From JAUVKA01 sp964465145 (GTDB lineage: Bacteria > Bacteroidota > Bacteroidia > Bacteroidales > UBA12481): a stretch of 64,000 nt of DNA. The position numbers and the translations under genes are program-made. Where the stretch lies: positions 8,845 to 72,844 of the forward strand of contig CAYXJR010000013.1 in the NCBI GenBank assembly GCA_964465145.1. Reading direction: 5' to 3'. This document shows, piece by piece, positions 61,423 through 64,000 of the stretch. Each line of letters begins with the position of its first letter. The first letter of the stretch is position 1. The notes under the pieces were generated by a model. The model saw only the letters and a program-made list of their open reading frames with translations. It was not told where the DNA came from and did not search any database.

Positions 61423-62613
61423 ATGACTAAGCGAACGATTGTGGCGATGCCCGGTGATGGTATTGGTGGAGTTGTGCTCAAAGCCGCGATTCGAGTACTT
61501 GACGCAGCAAATTTTGAAGCGGATTATGTAAATGGTGATATTGGATGGAAATTTTGGAAAAATGAAGGCAATCCTCTGCCTGAAAGAACCATAAAGCTAC
61601 TTGAACTGCATAAGTTGGGATTGTTCGGTGCCATTACTTCAAAGCATAAGGATGCAGCTATTGCCGAGCTGGATCCTGGATTAAAAAACAAAGGGCTCAT
61701 TTATTCCAGCCCTATTGTAGGATTACGCCAGCATTTTGATCTGGATATATGTATCAGGCCATGTAAAAGCTATAAGGGCAATCCCCTGAATTTTATTCGC
61801 AGGGGAGTTGGTGGAAGTATTATCGAACCTGAGGTCGATGTGGTTATTTTCCGCCAAAATACAGAAGGCCTATATGGAGGGGTAGAGTGGAGTAATCCAG
61901 GTGTTGAAGTTTATAATGCATTTATGACGCATCCGAAATTCCTGAAAAATTACGGTAAGGTTCCTGTTGAGGAATTGTCCATTTCCACACGGATATTCAC
62001 ACGAAAGTATACAGGACGAATCCTCAGAGCAGCCTTTAGCTTTGCAAATAAATTCGGTTACAAGTCGGTTACCGTTTGCGAAAAGCCCAATGTGATAAGG
62101 GAAACATCTGGTATGATGTACAAAATGGCTATGGAAATTCAACGGAATGAATTTCCTGAAATAGAGCTTTGGAATACAAATATTGATGCACAAATGATGT
62201 GGTTGACCAAAAACCCGGAGGATTATGGAGTGATCGTTGCAGGGAATATGTTCGGAGATATTGTCTCTGATGGCTTTGCTGGATTAATAGGTGGTCTTGG
62301 TTTCGCCTGCAGCGCAAATTTGGGAGAAAATGTAGCGGTTTTTGAACCGACCCATGGATCTGCGCCGAAATATGCGGATTACCCTATATCCATAGTAAAC
62401 CCAATTGCCATGATTGCTTCGGCCTGTATGATGCTCGATCATATTGGAGAATTCGAAATCTCCAATCGAATAGGGAAGTCAATTGTCAGGGTAGTCGAGG
62501 AAGGTAAAGTGAAGACATTTGATATGATGAAAATGACAGGAAAACCGGAGGTGCTGTTAAATGGAGCCGCATCCACTGAGCAAATGACAGATGCAATTAT
62601 CAAAAACCTGTAA
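61423..62613 (+). CDS. Isocitrate/isopropylmalate dehydrogenase-family enzyme, probably NAD isocitrate dehydrogenase
   Basis: A 396-residue beta-decarboxylating dehydrogenase. Visible features: MPGDGIGGVVLKAA, CIRPCKSYKGNPL, VVIFRQNTEGLYGGVEWS with the substrate arginine and glutamate region, NTNIDAQMMWLTKNPEDYGV, VAGNMFGDIVSDGFAGLIGG with the metal aspartate, and FEPTHGSAPKYADY for NAD. The RxxxRP arginine of DLDICIRPCKSY fits isocitrate rather than isopropylmalate use. It would make 2-oxoglutarate. A possible promoter is TTTG at 61351 with TATATTTA at 61372. The HD-like gene follows 11 nt later. Confidence 0.88.
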   Translation: MTKRTIVAMPGDGIGGVVLKAAIRVLDAANFEADYVNGDIGWKFWKNEGNPLPERTIKLLELHKLGLFGAITSKHKDAAIAELDPGLKNKGLIYSSPIVGLRQHFDLDICIRPCKSYKGNPLNFIRRGVGGSIIEPEVDVVIFRQNTEGLYGGVEWSNPGVEVYNAFMTHPKFLKNYGKVPVEELSISTRIFTRKYTGRILRAAFSFANKFGYKSVTVCEKPNVIRETSGMMYKMAMEIQRNEFPEIELWNTNIDAQMMWLTKNPEDYGVIVAGNMFGDIVSDGFAGLIGGLGFACSANLGENVAVFEPTHGSAPKYADYPISIVNPIAMIASACMMLDHIGEFEISNRIGKSIVRVVEEGKVKTFDMMKMTGKPEVLLNGAASTEQMTDAIIKNL

Positions 62614-62624
62614 ATGATATAAAA

Positions 62625-63170
62625 ATGAACAAAGAAATATTGAACCTTTGGCCCGAATTGATGTGGATCACCGATGAAGACCTGCGGAATAAAACTGCCC
62701 AAACCTGGGCATTGGCCCTGGAAAAAAGCGTTCTTTCCCCAGAGGACCTTAATACAATTCCATTTACTCTATTGGTGCCAGACCTGAAAGTTAGTTTTAT
62801 GGCTCATAAACGGGCAGTAGTTCATATTGCCCGGGATGCAGGTGTTAAATGCAATGAATTTTTTGGTAGTGATCTTCCGGTTAACCTGAATGTCCTGATC
62901 TCCGGGGCGATCCTTGCAGACGTTGGGAAATTGCTCGAATATGTGATGAATGATGGCAAAGCAGTTCAGGGACCTTATGGTAAATTTCTGAGGCATCCTT
63001 TTTCTGGTGTCTCTCTTGCTGAGGAGTGCGGTATTCCTGCAGAGGTATGCCATATTATAGCAACGCATGCAGGAGAGGGCGACATGGTAAAACGAACTAC
63101 TGAGGCATATCTGGTCCATCATGCTGATTTTATGACTTTTCTTCCCTTCAAAAGCAGGTTAATGGTTTAA
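62625..63170 (+). CDS. HD-like protein with altered motif
   Basis: A 181-residue cytosolic protein resembling HD-domain phosphohydrolases: H61 in MAHKRAVVHIARDAG, GAILADVGKLLEY, RHPFSGVSLAEECGIPAEVC, IIATHAGEGD and YLVHHADF. The HD doublet itself reads A98-D99, so one metal ligand is missing; either the activity is lost or another His serves. It lies 11 nt after the isocitrate dehydrogenase-like gene and is probably co-transcribed. The substrate is unknown. Confidence 0.75.
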   Translation: MNKEILNLWPELMWITDEDLRNKTAQTWALALEKSVLSPEDLNTIPFTLLVPDLKVSFMAHKRAVVHIARDAGVKCNEFFGSDLPVNLNVLISGAILADVGKLLEYVMNDGKAVQGPYGKFLRHPFSGVSLAEECGIPAEVCHIIATHAGEGDMVKRTTEAYLVHHADFMTFLPFKSRLMV

Positions 63171-63227
63171 TGGTAATAATATTCGGTATATATTTCTTAA
63201 TTTCATACCAGTTGAAATGGCTACTGT

Positions 63228-63884
63228 ATGAAGATGTTAAGGACTATTTTCTGGGTATTAGGGCTGGCTATTGTGTTTGTTTCATGCAAAAAACAGATAG
63301 ATACAATAACTATTTCCGGTAAAATGGTCGATTCTAATCAAGGTATTGAAATTGAAGGTGTTAGAGTGGAATTATGGGCTCAGAAGATTGAATCTGGTAT
63401 CTATTCAGCTCATTACGACAATTATGGTATACAGATCACTGACGCTAAGGGAGATTTCTCATTCAATCTCGAAAATCGAATTTTTGCTTCCGTGAAATTG
63501 ACTTTCTATAAGAGCAATTACTACAATTGGGATTTTGAAATTGACGGGGATGTATTAAAGAACAACAATTTATATAATGAAACATACCAAATGATGCCAA
63601 AGGCATGGATTCAGATCTCCGTAAAAAATGTAAATCCGATCGATTTTAAGGATTATTTTGATTTTCGGATTATGAATGGGTTTACAAACTGTGAATTTTG
63701 CTGTTCAGGAGAGACCATGCAGTTTCAGGGCATGGATGTTGATGAGGATATTGTTTGTCAAATGATTGGACATCAGGATGTAAACATTAGATGGAATTCC
63801 AGTAAGGGTGCCGATCGATATGGAAATATCAAGCTGGTATTTTTACCCTCATTTGACACAACCAGAGTTGAATTTAATTACTAA
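63228..63884 (+). CDS. Lipoprotein of unknown function
   Basis: A 218-residue protein with a lipoprotein signal (MLRTIFWVLGLAIVFVSCKK; lipobox FVSC, cysteine at residue 20). The first part resembles a carboxypeptidase-regulatory-like fold (ISGKMVDSNQGIEIEGVRVE, QITDAKGDFSFNL). The rest (WIQISVKNVNPIDFKDYFDF, NCEFCCSGET) is not recognised. It has three clustered cysteines near residue 155. It may be the last gene of the short run after the dehydrogenase, 57 nt downstream of the HD-like gene, or have its own promoter. Function unknown. Confidence 0.75.
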   Translation: MKMLRTIFWVLGLAIVFVSCKKQIDTITISGKMVDSNQGIEIEGVRVELWAQKIESGIYSAHYDNYGIQITDAKGDFSFNLENRIFASVKLTFYKSNYYNWDFEIDGDVLKNNNLYNETYQMMPKAWIQISVKNVNPIDFKDYFDFRIMNGFTNCEFCCSGETMQFQGMDVDEDIVCQMIGHQDVNIRWNSSKGADRYGNIKLVFLPSFDTTRVEFNY

Positions 63885-63914
63885 TAAACCTTATTAACAA
63901 ATTTTTGTTTATTA
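63882..63914 (+). terminator. AT-rich hairpin at the end of the last gene
   Basis: TAATAAAC (63882-63889) is complementary to GTTTATTA (63907-63914). The left arm contains the stop codon. A weak terminator is possible, but the stem is AT-rich and no long T-run follows. Confidence 0.35.
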
Positions 63915-63963
63915 CTTGTAAAAATGTACAAAATAGAAATGTGTGATTTTTTTCATGTGTATA

Positions 63964-63971
63964 TAATTTTG
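63964..63971 (+). promoter_or_regulatory. Candidate -7 box for a gene beyond the window
   Basis: TAATTTTG fits TAnnTTTG, 29 nt from the window edge. A downstream gene is not visible, so the call is tentative. Confidence 0.3.
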
Positions 63972-64000
63972 TAAACTATTGAAATTCAGTAAAATAAAAA

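Noticed and set aside
1..64000. CRISPR arrays, insertion sequences, rRNA, origin of replication
   Set aside because: No regularly spaced repeats, transposase-like ORFs, rRNA sequence or DnaA-box clusters were seen by eye.

Overview
The window looks like a chromosomal segment of a member of the Bacteroidota, most likely an uncultured Bacteroidales or Marinilabiliales-like anaerobe or facultative anaerobe. The evidence is two proteins with type IX secretion C-terminal sorting domains (RIFPNPF and IYPNPS motifs), a FISUMP-domain protein, a TonB-dependent receptor with a carboxypeptidase-regulatory-like N-terminus, and a eukaryote-type (GT3) glycogen synthase. There is also a GH133/GT4/GH57 glycogen operon, and repeated TAnnTTTG promoter boxes in the gaps. 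The genes are densely packed, with no insertion sequences, phage genes, CRISPR arrays or rRNA.

Layout. 1-2.2 kb: flavin reductase (cut by the window edge), tRNA CCA-adding enzyme, thioredoxin. 2.25-4.75 kb: a TPP riboswitch directly in front of a TonB-dependent receptor, which is therefore probably a thiamine uptake receptor. 4.75-12.2 kb: an outer-membrane barrel protein, a secreted protein with two SGNH hydrolase domains, a CPBP protease, an NAD-dependent epimerase, an SDR, a TPR protein and an orphan peptide-binding lipoprotein. 12.2-16.8 kb: a minus-strand operon (MORN protein, secreted S8 protease, xseA, flavin-binding PPOX protein, xseB). 16.9-29.8 kb: dnaK, a lipoprotein, panB, an RluA-type pseudouridine synthase, cdd, a LysM glucosaminidase, fmt, ribBA, two glycosyltransferases, an LptF/G permease and a START-like protein.

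29.9-43.1 kb: tRNA-Met(CAT) with its terminator and, just beyond it, a 15-nt copy of its D-arm; then a large DUF5107/TPR protein, an OsmC protein, two secreted proteins, queE, an OmpA/PD40 protein, a tricorn-like protease and a lipid kinase. 43.3-46.8 kb: methylmalonyl-CoA epimerase, a CitD-CitE fusion and CitF (citrate lyase), and a 2x[4Fe-4S] ferredoxin of 55 residues. 47.0-59.8 kb: a glycogen cluster with debranching enzyme, GT4 transferase, GH57 amylase and a 1412-residue glycogen synthase-phosphorylase fusion on the plus strand, converging on GH13 amylase and branching enzyme on the minus strand. 59.8-64 kb: PepD dipeptidase, an isocitrate-dehydrogenase-like enzyme, an HD-like protein and a lipoprotein.

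How it fits together: the best defined physiology is storage and mobilisation of glycogen (synthesis, branching, debranching, phosphorolysis, hydrolysis) next to fermentative carbon metabolism (citrate lyase, methylmalonyl-CoA epimerase, ferredoxin, isocitrate dehydrogenase). The most noteworthy items are the synthase-phosphorylase fusion, a GC-rich palindrome inside the spacer of the candidate glycogen promoter, the CitD-CitE fusion, the riboswitch-controlled receptor, a promoter-like motif shared by thioredoxin and dnaK, and the tRNA fragment. I did not find a clearly new multi-gene system. All functional calls rest on motif recognition by eye, without database searches.
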